Counted from the stretch's first letter, positions 1-6,678 are shown. The stretch: 10,294 nucleotides of DNA from Kiritimatiellia bacterium (GCA_017648225.1 JAGCJE010000203.1:1-10294), one strand, 5' to 3'. Program-made: numbers and translations. The notes: generated from the letters alone by a model not told the origin.

Positions 1-19
1 CCATGCTGGAGATTCTGAA

Positions 20-110
20 AGTAAACGCACGTCCCCTCCCCGGGGAGGGTAGAGGGAGAAATCTTGTACTCTTCTGTTATAGCTAATCTTTATGGGTAGT
101 AAACGAACGT
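20..110. repeat. 13-bp near-identical direct repeats flanking a 65-bp segment
   Basis: AGTAAACGCACGT at 20-32 recurs as AGTAAACGAACGT at 98-110, matching at 12 of 13 positions. The 65 bases between them contain the GC-rich palindrome at 34-49. This could be a pair of regulator binding sites, or the duplicated borders of a small REP/MITE-like insertion. Seen directly; the meaning is inference. No transposase is nearby. Confidence 0.4.
34..49. repeat. GC-rich perfect palindrome, REP-like
   Basis: CCCTCCCCGGGGAGGG reads the same on both strands and can fold as a 6-bp stem with a CCGG loop. It is followed by a purine-rich stretch (TAGAGGGAGAA) and stands out from the AT-rich sequence after it. 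Such elements are often dispersed in many copies through a genome (REP type). A transcription terminator is less likely because no T-run follows on the plus strand. Only one copy is visible here, so repetition is untested. Confidence 0.4.
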
Positions 111-126
111 AATTTATTCGTTTACT
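98..126. promoter_or_regulatory. 10-bp inverted repeat, operator or weak terminator
   Basis: AGTAAACGAA (98-107) and TTCGTTTACT (117-126) are perfect inverted repeats separated by 9 bases. The left arm is also part of the direct repeat that occurs at 20-32. Only three T residues follow (127-129), so it is a poor intrinsic terminator; a two-fold symmetric protein binding site upstream of the surface-protein gene is at least as likely. Confidence 0.35.
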
Positions 127-195
127 TTTGGAAATCACAGTAATGTTCCTTGAGTCTGTTTTGTGCTTGAAATTATTCCGATAATATGAGAAAAT

Positions 196-219
196 ACCTA
201 TTGTATACTGAGAATAGGT
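196..219 (+). promoter_or_regulatory. Inverted repeat enclosing a possible -10 box
   Basis: ACCTATT (196-202) and AATAGGT (213-219) are 7-bp inverted repeats. Between them lies TATACT (204-209), one base from the TATAAT consensus. If used, transcription would start near 216 and leave a leader of about 45 bases before the ATG at 261. No convincing -35 box is present at the right distance, so promoter activity is tentative. A repressor bound to the arms would cover the -10 box. Confidence 0.3.
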
Positions 220-260
220 CTCGGTTCATTTATATATTATATTAAAGGAGTTAAATTAAA

Positions 261-995
261 ATGAAGAAATTTAGCTTGGCTGTTTTGGCGTGTGTCGCCG
301 CGTGCGGCGCTTTTGCTCAGACGTTTTCTAAAACCGATGACGATATTGTTCATTATAACTGGCCCGTTTCGCTTTCGATCGCGTATCCTTTGCAGATTCC
401 CGACTGTACATATAACATTAACGGACTTGCTCTCGACGTCATTTACGGCGAGCGTCATGACATGAACGGTCTTGACCTCGGTCTTGTAAGTTTAAATACG
501 GGCAATGTCAAGGCTCTTCAGATCAAAGGCCTTGCATCCTGCACCGATTTCAGCGTATACGGATGCCAGATTTCTGGTCTTGCCAATGTGGTTTTGGGTA
601 ATGCCTACGGTCTTCAGCTTTCCTCCCTGGTCAACTACAACCGCGGCGAGGCTGTCGGAGCTCAAATCGCCGCAGTGAACAGCAACGGCGCGTTTTACGG
701 TTTTCAGGCAGGTGCTTTTAACTATAACAAGGGTGCCTGCAGAGCGATTCAGTTCGGTCTTGTGAACGCCGACGTCAATGATTATCGCGGCTGGTCGCTC
801 GGCGCCTTGAACTATGCTGTGCGTTATCGCGGCGTTCAGATTGGCGCCATCAACGCGATTGCCGAGACTGGCCGTGCGGTTCAGATCGGTGCTATCAACT
901 CCGCTTCTAACTTCTCTGGCGTTCAGTTCGGACTTTTCAATATAATTGAGAACGGCGCGCTTCCGATCATGGTCGTGCTCAACGCTTCGTTCTAA
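261..995 (+). CDS. Secreted surface-repeat protein, LA_2272-like
   Basis: The 244-residue product has a Sec signal peptide (lysines at 2-3, hydrophobic core, likely cleavage after AFA at residue 19). From about residue 70 to 230 it is built of roughly eleven degenerate repeats with a period of 14-16 residues, core pattern G-x-Q-[IFL]-G-[AL]-[hydrophobic]-N. Units begin near residues 70, 85, 101, 117, 133, 147, 162, 177, 191, 206 and 220. The pattern resembles the LA_2272 surface-repeat family of unknown function. Alternating hydrophobic residues suggest short beta strands, and the chain ends in phenylalanine (VVLNASF), as many outer-membrane barrel proteins do, so exposure at the outer membrane is inferred. 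A strong Shine-Dalgarno AAAGGAG (244-250) lies 10 bases before the ATG and fixes the start. It is followed 25 bases later by fabD. No enzyme motif was seen. Confidence 0.75.
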   Translation: MKKFSLAVLACVAACGAFAQTFSKTDDDIVHYNWPVSLSIAYPLQIPDCTYNINGLALDVIYGERHDMNGLDLGLVSLNTGNVKALQIKGLASCTDFSVYGCQISGLANVVLGNAYGLQLSSLVNYNRGEAVGAQIAAVNSNGAFYGFQAGAFNYNKGACRAIQFGLVNADVNDYRGWSLGALNYAVRYRGVQIGAINAIAETGRAVQIGAINSASNFSGVQFGLFNIIENGALPIMVVLNASF

Positions 996-1020
996 TTAAA
1001 CGTTACAGGAGATTTTACCG

Positions 1021-1941
1021 ATGTCTGATTGTTGCATTTTTGCGGGCCAGGGAGCGCAGGTTCCCGGAATGGGGCGCGATTTCGCCGAGGCCGACGCCGA
1101 GACGATGAAGCTCTTCGATACTGCGAACGCGGTTCTCGGATTCGATCTTAAGAAGGTCTGCTTTGAAGGTCCGGCCGAAGAGTTGACGAAGTCCAACATC
1201 TGCCAGCCCGCGATTTTCGTAACTTCCTACGCCGCCTATCTCGCTCTTCAGAAGAGGAAGTCCGTTCCGTTCGCCTGCGCCGCGGGTCTTTCGCTCGGCG
1301 AATGGGGCGCTCTTTGCGCCGCCGGCGTTCTTGATTTCGATTCGACTCTCAAGGTTCTCGAGGCGCGCGGACGCTTTATGCAGGAGGCGTGCGAGCTTGA
1401 ACCGTCGGGGATGATCGCCATCGTCGGCGCCTCGCCCGATCAGCTCGCCGCGCTTTGCGAAAAGAGCGGCTGCACGGTCGCAAACATCAACTCTTCCGCT
1501 CAGCAGGTTCTTTCGGGCTCGAAGGAGGCGATCGCCTCGGCGGCCGTCGTCGCCAAGGAACTTGGTATCAAGCGCGCGCTTCCGCTCGCCACCGCCGGAG
1601 CTTTCCATTCGCGCTTTATGGCTCCCGCGCGTGAGAAGCTCGCCCCCGTTCTCGACGGAATCGAGTTCAAGGCTCCCAGATTCCCCGTCCTGTCCAACAT
1701 CACGGGTAAGCCTCACTCTTCTGATCCCGGCGAAATCCGCGCGATGATGCTCGAGCAGGTTACGGGTACGACGAACTGGGCGGCAGACGTTGAAACCGCG
1801 AAGTCCCTCGGTTGCGACCGCTTTGTCGAATTCGGTCCCGGTAAGGTTCTTTCGGGTCTCATCAAGAAAATCGATCCCGCATTGACGACGCTTAACGTTG
1901 CCGACATAGCTTCGCTGGACGCCACGGTCGCGGCGCTTTGA
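1021..1941 (+). CDS. fabD: Malonyl-CoA:ACP transacylase
   Basis: FabD moves malonyl groups from CoA to acyl carrier protein in the cytoplasm, supplying the extender unit for type II fatty acid synthesis. The 306-residue length is normal. Family motifs appear in order: GQGAQ at 9-13; the nucleophile elbow GLSLGEW at 89-95 with Ser91 (many homologues have GHSLGE); Arg116 in ARGRFMQ, which binds the malonyl carboxylate; NINSSAQQVLSG at 155-166; the catalytic His196 in GAFHSRFM; and FGPGKVLSGLIKKI near the end. AGGAG at 1007-1011, 9 bases upstream, supports the ATG. The usual partners fabH, fabG and acpP are not in this window; the gene sits between the surface-repeat gene and tatA, 25 and 36 bases away, probably in one transcript. 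Identification is firm. Confidence 0.96.
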   Translation: MSDCCIFAGQGAQVPGMGRDFAEADAETMKLFDTANAVLGFDLKKVCFEGPAEELTKSNICQPAIFVTSYAAYLALQKRKSVPFACAAGLSLGEWGALCAAGVLDFDSTLKVLEARGRFMQEACELEPSGMIAIVGASPDQLAALCEKSGCTVANINSSAQQVLSGSKEAIASAAVVAKELGIKRALPLATAGAFHSRFMAPAREKLAPVLDGIEFKAPRFPVLSNITGKPHSSDPGEIRAMMLEQVTGTTNWAADVETAKSLGCDRFVEFGPGKVLSGLIKKIDPALTTLNVADIASLDATVAAL

Positions 1942-1977
1942 AATAAGTTAAAATAAAAAAGGAAACGGAGAAATAAA

Positions 1978-2184
1978 ATGACAGCAGGTCCTTGGCAGAT
2001 TCTTATTTGCATTATCATCATACTTGTTCTTTTCGGCGGAAAGAAGATTCCTGAACTCGCCCGTTCTCTCGGTAAGGCGAAGGGTGAATTTAAGAAAGGT
2101 CTCGCCGAAGGAAACAAGGCGTCCCAGGACGAGGACGACGAGGTTCCTTCCAAAGAGACCAAGCAGATCGAGAAAGAGGCTTGA
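1978..2184 (+). CDS. tatA: Twin-arginine translocase subunit TatA/TatE
   Basis: TatA forms the size-adapting part of the Tat pathway, which exports folded proteins across the inner membrane. The 68-residue product shows the standard layout: a very short periplasmic N-terminus with a polar Gln7 at the start of the membrane helix (about residues 6-20), the FGGKK hinge at 19-23, an amphipathic helix rich in Lys, Arg and Gly (about 22-44), then an acidic and charged flexible tail. It fits TatA/E better than TatB, which is usually longer with a Glu-Pro type hinge. GGAG at 1967-1970 lies 7 bases before the ATG. Neither tatB nor tatC is present here, so those partners must be elsewhere. The uvrC start follows its stop by 18 bases. 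Confidence 0.92.
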   Translation: MTAGPWQILICIIIILVLFGGKKIPELARSLGKAKGEFKKGLAEGNKASQDEDDEVPSKETKQIEKEA

Positions 2185-2187
2185 TTT

Positions 2188-2193
2188 AAAGGG
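2188..2193 (+). promoter_or_regulatory. Ribosome binding site fixing the TTG start of uvrC
   Basis: AAAGGG lies 9 bases upstream of TTG at 2203. An in-frame TAG at 2194-2196 excludes any earlier start. The next in-frame Met (residue 21) would remove half of the GIY-YIG nuclease motif, so TTG is the sensible start. Confidence 0.7.
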
Positions 2194-2202
2194 TAGGCAC
2201 GC

Positions 2203-3675
2203 TTGACGCCATTAATCCGCGAGCGTCTTAAAACTCTTCCCGACCGCCCTGGTTGTTATCTCATGCGAGATCGCCAGGGCGCGATTATTTATGTAGGCAA
2301 GGCGAAGAATCTCAAAAACCGCGTACGCAGTTATTTTCGGCCCGGCGCGAAGCATGCACCAAAGGTGCGTTCGATGGTCGATACGGTCTGGGATTTCGAG
2401 TTCATGACCGTCAGAAACGAGGCGGAGTCTCTCTTGACTGAGGCTTCTCTGATTAAGAAATATAAGCCTCATTTCAATATTCTGATGCGCGACGACAAGC
2501 GTTATCTCGCGTTGAGGGCCGATCGCGACGCGACATTTCCGCGCTTTACGTGCGTAAGGATAATACGCGACGACGGAGCCAGATATTTCGGGCCGTTTCC
2601 CTCGAGCCCCGTAGTCCGTACGGCGAAGGACTTTGTCGAGAAGCGCTACGGCATACGCTCCTGCAAGGCGATCGAGCCGGATGAGTCGACGCATGAGCAT
2701 TGTCTAGCAGATGTCATCCGCACATGCTCGGCGCCGTGTCTCAAGCGGATTTCACGGGAGGAATACCTGGCGCGGTTCGACGAGGCGTGCGAATTTCTCG
2801 ACGGCAAAAGACCTGAGGTTCTCGACGAGCTTAAGGGTAAAATGACGGAGGCCGCGGAGCGCAGGGATTTCGAAAGCGCGGCTAAAATGCGCGACACGTT
2901 TTTTGCCTTGAAGGAGATGACAAAGGCGCATTTCGTCCGCAAGTCTCCGCAGATGCGCCGTGAAGACGCGCTTAAAGGGATCGGGGAGCTTGCCGCGGCC
3001 ATAGGGCTTGAAAAGCCTCCGCGGACGATCGAGTGCGTCGATATCTCGAATCTTTTCGGGACGTATAACGTCGCCTCATTGGTCGTCGCGCGCGACGGGC
3101 TTCCGGATAAGCGCTATTACCGCCATTTCAGGATAAGGAGTTTCGAGGGTGCAGACGATCCGCGGGCCATGGCGGAAGTCGCGTATCGCCGTTACGGGCC
3201 GGAGTCTACGATTTCGGCTTCGTCTCCCCGCGCCGATCTCTACATCTGCGACGGCGGAATAACCCAGCTCAGAGCCGCGCGCGCCGTGTTCGCCGAATTG
3301 GGGATTTCCGACATTCCCACGATCGGCCTGGCGGAGTCCCAGGAGACGATTGTCCTCGACGACGGACGCGACGATATAAATCTGGAACGCGATAGTCAGG
3401 CGTTAATGGTTATAACGCGCCTTCGCGACGAGGCTCACCGCTTCGCGATAACGTATCACAAGTCGCTTCGCGACAAGGCCATACGCGAATCGGTTCTTGA
3501 CGAGGTTACGGGCATAGGCGAGGCAAAGAAAATGAAGCTTCTTAAAAAATTCAGATCCGTCTACGGCATCGCCCGCGCCTCTGCCGAAGAAATCGCCGCG
3601 GCTGCGGGAGTAAACGAAACTGTCGCAATAGAAGTTCTGAAGGCCGTTTCGCAATTAACGAGAAAAGGTGACTGA
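2203..3675 (+). CDS. uvrC: Excinuclease ABC subunit C, compact form lacking the middle region
   Basis: UvrC joins the UvrB-DNA complex and cuts on both sides of a lesion in nucleotide excision repair. The GIY-YIG domain (about 12-93) makes the 3' cut and has Tyr19, Tyr30, Arg40 and the catalytic Glu80 in LLTEASLIK. Four cysteines (154, 167, 175, 179) match the known Fe-S ligands. A UVR motif for UvrB binding lies at about 206-240. The RNase H-like domain for the 5' cut keeps Asp280 (ECVDISN), Asp350 (ICDGG) and His412 (RDEAHRF). Helix-hairpin-helix DNA-binding motifs close the protein (about 430-485). Odd point: the length is 490 residues, against 610 in E. coli. Only about 36 residues separate the UVR motif from ECVDIS, where standard UvrC has roughly 150. 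Every other domain is intact and the frame is open, so it looks functional. It begins with TTG and is followed 2 bases later by the NYN gene. Confidence 0.94.
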   Translation: MTPLIRERLKTLPDRPGCYLMRDRQGAIIYVGKAKNLKNRVRSYFRPGAKHAPKVRSMVDTVWDFEFMTVRNEAESLLTEASLIKKYKPHFNILMRDDKRYLALRADRDATFPRFTCVRIIRDDGARYFGPFPSSPVVRTAKDFVEKRYGIRSCKAIEPDESTHEHCLADVIRTCSAPCLKRISREEYLARFDEACEFLDGKRPEVLDELKGKMTEAAERRDFESAAKMRDTFFALKEMTKAHFVRKSPQMRREDALKGIGELAAAIGLEKPPRTIECVDISNLFGTYNVASLVVARDGLPDKRYYRHFRIRSFEGADDPRAMAEVAYRRYGPESTISASSPRADLYICDGGITQLRAARAVFAELGISDIPTIGLAESQETIVLDDGRDDINLERDSQALMVITRLRDEAHRFAITYHKSLRDKAIRESVLDEVTGIGEAKKMKLLKKFRSVYGIARASAEEIAAAAGVNETVAIEVLKAVSQLTRKGD

Positions 3676-3677
3676 AG

Positions 3678-4196
3678 ATGAAAGCCCAGGATGTGATACT
3701 CTCCTCGCGAGTTGCCCACGTAAGGGAGCTTAAATCGGAAATCGAGAGGCTAAAGGCTGAAAATCTCGAACTGCGCAACGAGAATACGCAGCTTAAAGGC
3801 CATTTCGCGATGGCGCTTTTGGCGGCGGAGGATCTGCGCAATCTGCCTGAAGAAGGTCGATTTGTCATCGTGGACGGGTGGAATGCGATTCTCGGCGCGA
3901 CGAAAGACGCTGAAAACCCCAAGGAACTGATTTCGCTTTACAAAAGGCATCTTGAGGCTAATCCTCGCGATTTCGTGTGGATCGTGTTCGACGGACATAC
4001 GGAAAATTCAAAAGTAGATGGGCGTTTGAGGGTCTCGTACACGGGCGGCGAGGGTCTGCATCGCGCCGATAGGTTTATCTGCGATTTTCTCAGAATGGCT
4101 AAATTTTCAGGCGGATTGCCGAAAATAGAGGTCAAGACGCGCGACAAGGATTTCATAAAGGAAATCAGGCGTCTTTTGGGCGGCTCGAAAAAGTGA
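3678..4196 (+). CDS. Coiled-coil plus NYN (YacP/PIN-like) putative RNase
   Basis: The 172-residue product starts with a charged helical segment (about 10-47) with leucine/isoleucine heptads and many Glu, Lys and Asn residues, a likely coiled coil for dimerisation. Residues 61-168 resemble the NYN/YacP (DUF901) branch of PIN-like nucleases: strand plus acidic residue in FVIVDGWNAILG (Asp66, Asn69), WIVFDGH (Asp105), HRADRFICDF (Asp131, Asp136), and KTRDKDF (Asp156, Asp158). These aspartates are where the family holds its metal ion. In Bacillus subtilis the relative YacP (Rae1) is a ribosome-associated mRNA endonuclease; carrying that role over here is inference. The coiled coil is not a feature of that protein as I know it. 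Its ATG is 2 bases after the uvrC stop, with AGAAAAGG (3661-3668) inside uvrC as its binding site, so the two are co-transcribed. Confidence 0.72.
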   Translation: MKAQDVILSSRVAHVRELKSEIERLKAENLELRNENTQLKGHFAMALLAAEDLRNLPEEGRFVIVDGWNAILGATKDAENPKELISLYKRHLEANPRDFVWIVFDGHTENSKVDGRLRVSYTGGEGLHRADRFICDFLRMAKFSGGLPKIEVKTRDKDFIKEIRRLLGGSKK

Positions 4197-4202
4197 TATA
4201 AT
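4194..4202 (+). promoter_or_regulatory. Extended -10 promoter at the ClC start (leaderless candidate)
   Basis: TGATATAAT is a perfect extended -10 (TG-N-TATAAT). Its TGA is also the stop codon of the upstream nuclease gene. The box ends 7 bases before the ATG at 4210, so transcription would begin on or next to the start codon. No good -35 box is present, which extended -10 promoters can tolerate. The ClC gene has no clear Shine-Dalgarno. Confidence 0.4.
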
Positions 4203-4209
4203 TTAGGCG

Positions 4210-5592
4210 ATGTCAAAATTTACAAAAGTATCGAAAAAAGGGCGTAAGTTCCTCTTCGCAGGCAAAGGGATGTCTGTGAGAACAGGCCGTTTTTTAGGCG
4301 AGTCGATGCTCGTCGGCGCCGTGACGGGTCTTGTCGTTGTTGTGTTTAAGCATATGATCGACTTCGCTCATTATTATTTCGGCAAGGTCGAGGAAAAGCG
4401 TGAGATGGTTTGGGATAATCCCGCGCGCTGGGCTCTTCTTGTGCTCCCTGCGATAGGCGCGCTTTTGGGGTATCTACTGATAAAGCGGTTTTCAAAGCTT
4501 GAGCATGCGCGAGGAACCGACAGCGCGATTAAAGCGTTTCACAAAGAGGACGGCTACATTACAAGCACGGTAATTCCAGTTAAGCCTCTTGCATCCGTTT
4601 TAACGGTTGGCTCCGGCGGCAGCGCAGGTTACGAAGGCCCCGTTACGCTTCTGGGTGCGGCATGCGGAAGCGCCGTCGCCAGAACGCTCAATATCGCGCC
4701 TAGAGGCAGGCGGATTCTTATGGCTGCGGGTCTCGCCGCCGGTATAGCCGCTCTCTTCCAGGCTCCTTTGGCCGGAGCGATTTTCGGATTTGAGATTTTT
4801 TACTCCTCGAGCGATATCGAAGATGAGACCGTTCTGCCCTGTTTTATCGCATCGGCTGTAAGTTATGCGATTTACGCCTGTTTCATAGGTCAGAGCGCGT
4901 GGGAGCCGCTTTTTGTACTTGATAAGCAGTATGCGTTTTCGAATGGGTTGAGACTTCTGCCGTATTTTGTTTTAGCGGTGGTTGTCGCGTTTGGCGTAAG
5001 GTTTTACATAAGTTTCTTCCGCTTTACGGAGAAAACCTTTACCTGTTTTCCGATACCCGGATGGCTGAAGGTCGTCATCGGCGGACTTTTGACTGGAGCA
5101 ATCGGGTTTTTCTATCCCGATATCCTTTCGACGAGCTATTCTGTGATTGAGGCGACGTTTTCGATGCACGAGGGCGTAACCCTCGGTGGATTGGGGTCGT
5201 TCACGGCTCTGGGGCTGGTGATATTGTTCGTTCTCAATGTAGTCGCGACCTCGTTTACCGTCGGCTCCGGCGGTTCAGGCGGACTTTTCGCGCCCGCGCT
5301 CGTTTGCGGCGCGGCGCTCGGTGCCGCGGTGGGAATGGTGATGAAGACGTGCCTGCCTGACGCGATCGGGATACACCCCCAGGCGTTCGCGCTGGTGGGT
5401 ATGGCCGGTTTTATGGCGAGTGCTCTCAGAATCCCGCTTACGGCGATTGTAATGGTCGCTGAAATGTCGGGCAACCACCAGCTGCTTCTGCCTGCGATGT
5501 GGGTTTGTTGCATCAGTTTCTGGCTTAACAGCGGCTGGACGCTCTATCGCAGTCAGGTTCATACCCAGGAGTCTTCTCCGGTTCATACGTAA
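4210..5592 (+). CDS. ClC-family chloride/anion channel or H+ antiporter
   Basis: ClC proteins are inner-membrane dimers that pass Cl- or related anions, either as channels or in exchange for H+. The 460-residue product is highly hydrophobic with many membrane helices. The anion-path motifs are present: GSGGS at 134-138 (GSGIP in E. coli), GYEGP at 140-144 with the gating Glu142, GGLFAP at 357-362 with Phe360, and Tyr446 near the end, matching the central tyrosine of E. coli ClC. GFEI at 193-196 keeps the first of two adjacent glutamates, but the position of the internal proton glutamate (E203 in E. coli) is Ile196. This leaves exchanger or channel open. There is no C-terminal CBS pair. The fluoride-type GREGT form is not seen, so a fluoride role is unlikely. 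The start lies 13 bases after the nuclease stop with no good binding site; a later Met21 is possible but less likely. A hairpin terminator follows. Confidence 0.9.
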   Translation: MSKFTKVSKKGRKFLFAGKGMSVRTGRFLGESMLVGAVTGLVVVVFKHMIDFAHYYFGKVEEKREMVWDNPARWALLVLPAIGALLGYLLIKRFSKLEHARGTDSAIKAFHKEDGYITSTVIPVKPLASVLTVGSGGSAGYEGPVTLLGAACGSAVARTLNIAPRGRRILMAAGLAAGIAALFQAPLAGAIFGFEIFYSSSDIEDETVLPCFIASAVSYAIYACFIGQSAWEPLFVLDKQYAFSNGLRLLPYFVLAVVVAFGVRFYISFFRFTEKTFTCFPIPGWLKVVIGGLLTGAIGFFYPDILSTSYSVIEATFSMHEGVTLGGLGSFTALGLVILFVLNVVATSFTVGSGGSGGLFAPALVCGAALGAAVGMVMKTCLPDAIGIHPQAFALVGMAGFMASALRIPLTAIVMVAEMSGNHQLLLPAMWVCCISFWLNSGWTLYRSQVHTQESSPVHT

Positions 5593-5601
5593 CCGTAAAA
5601 C

Positions 5602-5632
5602 AAAACCCGCGCCTCAATAGATCGCGGGTTTT
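5602..5632. terminator. Bidirectional intrinsic terminator
   Basis: AAAACCCGCG (5602-5611) and CGCGGGTTTT (5623-5632) form a perfect 10-bp stem with an 11-base loop. The A-run on one side and T-run on the other let it work in both directions. It sits between the convergent ClC gene (ends 5592) and GH43 gene (ends 5667), so it should end both transcripts. Confidence 0.88.
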
Positions 5633-5666
5633 CGTTTATCTGTAAAGCGTCTCGGAGAAGGCGGGC

Positions 5667-6629
5667 TTATTTGGTTTTTAAGCTTCCTTTGGGCCAACCT
5701 TCGTCGTCCCATTTTATTTCAGTGACGAAGAGCGGTCTTCTGCCGGAATGCTTGCCTTTGATGTGGCAGTGAAGAGCCATATAGTCGCGTCCGTTTATTG
5801 TTACGATTTCACCGTTGTGGCCCGGCCCGAAGAACTTATCTTTCGGACCTGATGTGATGACAGGCGTTCCGCCGCCTTCTGTCATGGGTGTACCCTTACG
5901 GTCGACAAATGTTCCGTCAAGAGTTTTCGATCTGCCCACGATGACTCCATATGAGTAATCCCAATACTGGCCGCGGCTTGCGAACAGATACCACCATCCG
6001 TCGTGCTTGTGCAAGTATGGACCTTCAAAAACTTTTTTGCGCCCGGGGCTGTTGGCGAGACCGGCAACGTGCTCGTATTTTGCGCCTTTGGCGATGCTTT
6101 TGCCGTCGGGCGCGAGTTTTATTCGGTGAATCTTCCCTGTTGAGCCGAAAAAGAGCCAAAGCTGACCTTTTTCGTCCCGAACGACCTCTGGGTCAATCGT
6201 GTCGCGGATTTTTGTAATCTTCGAATCGGTGATGATTTTACCGTTTGTGAAAGGTCCGTCGGGACTTTTCGAAGAAAATACCGCGATGGCGGAGTCGGGA
6301 GCGGTCTGGATAAGCGAGATGTACATCAGATATTCTTTGCCGTTCTTAAATACATCGGGAGCCCAAACATTGTCAAAACGCTTCCTGAAAGGCGCGAGCT
6401 CCTCGTGGGGAATCGCTCTTGTGCCGGTATCCTCCCACGTGAAGAAGTCTTTGCTTTTGAGGAGCTTATGGGAAGTTGAAACGGCGCGCCATGTTCCGTC
6501 GGGCGCCTGCCACGTCGTAGGATCGGGAAAATCCTTGGGATAGACGGGGTTGCTTATCTTTGCATCCGCGATGGAAGTTGCCGACGCAATAAGACAGAAT
6601 GCGCCGAAGTTCAAAAGTTTGTTTGTCAT
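5667..6629 (-). CDS. Secreted GH43-family glycoside hydrolase, arabinanase-like
   Basis: The 320-residue product has a signal peptide (cleavage likely after ADA, residue 23) and then a single five-bladed propeller-type GH43 domain. The three family acids are visible: Asp36 in FPDPTTW (general base), Asp146 in TIDPEVV (pKa modulator) and Glu202 in FEGPYL (general acid). WAPDV at 89-93 and GPGHNGE at 268-274, with a His that lines the active site in arabinanases, point to the arabinan endo-1,5-alpha-L-arabinosidase side of the family; xylosidase or galactosidase activity cannot be excluded. It should act in the periplasm or outside the cell on plant or mucosal glycans. There is no carbohydrate-binding module. 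No strong Shine-Dalgarno precedes the ATG. It is transcribed away from the membrane-protein/DUF4091 genes and ends at the shared hairpin. Confidence 0.88.
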   Translation of the reverse strand: MTNKLLNFGAFCLIASATSIADAKISNPVYPKDFPDPTTWQAPDGTWRAVSTSHKLLKSKDFFTWEDTGTRAIPHEELAPFRKRFDNVWAPDVFKNGKEYLMYISLIQTAPDSAIAVFSSKSPDGPFTNGKIITDSKITKIRDTIDPEVVRDEKGQLWLFFGSTGKIHRIKLAPDGKSIAKGAKYEHVAGLANSPGRKKVFEGPYLHKHDGWWYLFASRGQYWDYSYGVIVGRSKTLDGTFVDRKGTPMTEGGGTPVITSGPKDKFFGPGHNGEIVTINGRDYMALHCHIKGKHSGRRPLFVTEIKWDDEGWPKGSLKTK

Positions 6630-6678
6630 ATTTGTTGGCTGTGATTGAATTTAAGTTAACGGAAAATGTTATGCCCGT

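Noticed and set aside
3..86. A 27-codon plus-strand frame at the left edge (ATG at 3, TAA at 84-86) that could be the tail of an upstream gene
   Set aside because: It runs through the GC-rich palindrome, has no visible binding site and encodes nothing recognisable; the window edge prevents a decision.
167..185. TTGAAA and GATAAT as a -35/-10 pair
   Set aside because: Only 7 bases separate the two boxes, far short of the 16-18 needed.
261..995. The repeated G-x-Q-x-G coding units as a DNA-level tandem repeat or CRISPR-like array
   Set aside because: The repeats are conserved at protein level only, their DNA is strongly diverged, and no spacers of constant length exist.
1015..1716. A 233-codon open frame on the minus strand
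   Set aside because: It lies antisense to fabD, whose motifs are unambiguous, has an Arg/Gly-rich composition typical of a shadow frame and no binding site.
2880..3060. uvrC as a broken gene or pseudogene because of the missing middle region
   Set aside because: The frame is open across the junction, both nuclease sites and the cysteine cluster are intact, and the downstream gene is tightly coupled.
6199..6543. A 114-codon plus-strand frame inside the GH43 region
   Set aside because: The minus-strand frame carries a signal peptide and all three GH43 acids; the plus-strand frame shows no family features.
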